From contig JBLFZF010000159.1 in the NCBI GenBank assembly GCA_047610145.1, forward strand, positions 1 through 5,608: a stretch of DNA of 5,608 nucleotides, in the 5' to 3' direction. Positions within the stretch are counted from its first letter, which is position 1. Each line of letters opens with the position of its first letter. The notes under the pieces were generated by a model. It ran no database searches, was not told the DNA's origin, and worked only from the letters and a program-made list of their open reading frames with translations. The translations under genes and the position numbers were made by a program. Below, one piece after another: positions 5,543-5,608 of this stretch. The stretch comes from CAJXZP01 sp047610145 (GTDB lineage Bacteria > Bacteroidota > Bacteroidia > Flavobacteriales_G > Salibacteraceae).

Positions 5543-5608
5543 TTAAAATTTGATGTTATCTAAACGATTCCCTACCGTAAGCTGTTTCATTTTATGTTCA
5601 AGCTCATC
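5543..5608 (-). CDS. Possible C-terminal end of a gene entering from the right edge
   Basis: On the minus strand the frame from the window edge reads DELEHKMKQLTVGNRLDNIK, then F and TAA at 5543-5545. The composition (charged, helical, no rare codons) looks like the end of a real protein, and the convergent orientation with the subtilase is natural. Only 21 residues are visible, so no family can be given and a chance open frame is not excluded. Confidence 0.4.
   Translation of the reverse strand, partial: DELEHKMKQLTVGNRLDNIKF

Noticed and set aside
1..5608. CRISPR array, tRNA, rRNA, riboswitch or complete insertion sequence
   Set aside because: I found no regularly spaced repeats, no tRNA-like cloverleaf or rRNA segments, no recognisable riboswitch and no transposase reading frame.

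Overview
The window looks like chromosomal DNA of an AT-rich Bacteroidota, most likely a flavobacterium-like organism. The best evidence is a secreted subtilase ending in a type IX secretion (T9SS) type A sorting domain, a secretion route confined to that phylum. Weak Shine-Dalgarno signals and the AT-rich codon use of every gene agree with this.

Layout, left to right. Positions 1-589 (minus strand) hold a NudG/MutT-like Nudix hydrolase whose end overlaps by 8 bases the start of a second gene that leaves the window. In the correct frame that second gene reads like the N-terminus of the phospholipase-D-nuclease/DEAD-DEAH helicase proteins, but a six-A run has lost one base and breaks it. Positions 743-994 (plus) hold a small gene of uncharacterised type cut by one TGA. 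Positions 991-1197 (minus) encode a small YqaE/Pmp3-like membrane protein. Positions 1255-2472 (minus) encode an exported serpin with an inhibitory-type hinge and a predicted Lys-Ser reactive bond. Positions 2532 to about 3065 (minus) have no intact gene, but they are not empty: two adjacent decayed genes can be rebuilt by hand, one resembling small TfoX_N/MmcQ-like proteins and one unrecognised, with a one-base gap between the stop of one and the start of the other. A 13-base inverted repeat brackets this block. Positions 3168-5318 (plus) encode a 716-residue S8 subtilase with signal peptide, propeptide, complete Asp-His-Ser triad and T9SS tail. The last 290 bases are mostly non-coding, with the probable C-terminal end of a minus-strand gene entering from the right.

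Two themes stand out. First, a serpin and a subtilase lie in divergent orientation with only broken genes between them, so a link between a protease inhibitor and proteolysis is worth testing, although the predicted P1 lysine points to trypsin-like rather than subtilisin-like targets. Second, the window mixes four intact full-length genes with four broken ones (helicase start, small plus-strand gene, two decayed genes). Because about 4 kb of coding sequence is undisturbed, this looks more like local gene decay than uniformly poor sequence. The one-base break in the helicase homopolymer is the one most likely to be a sequencing error. I see no new multi-gene system that I can prove; the most system-like unit is the coupled Nudix-helicase pair at the left edge.
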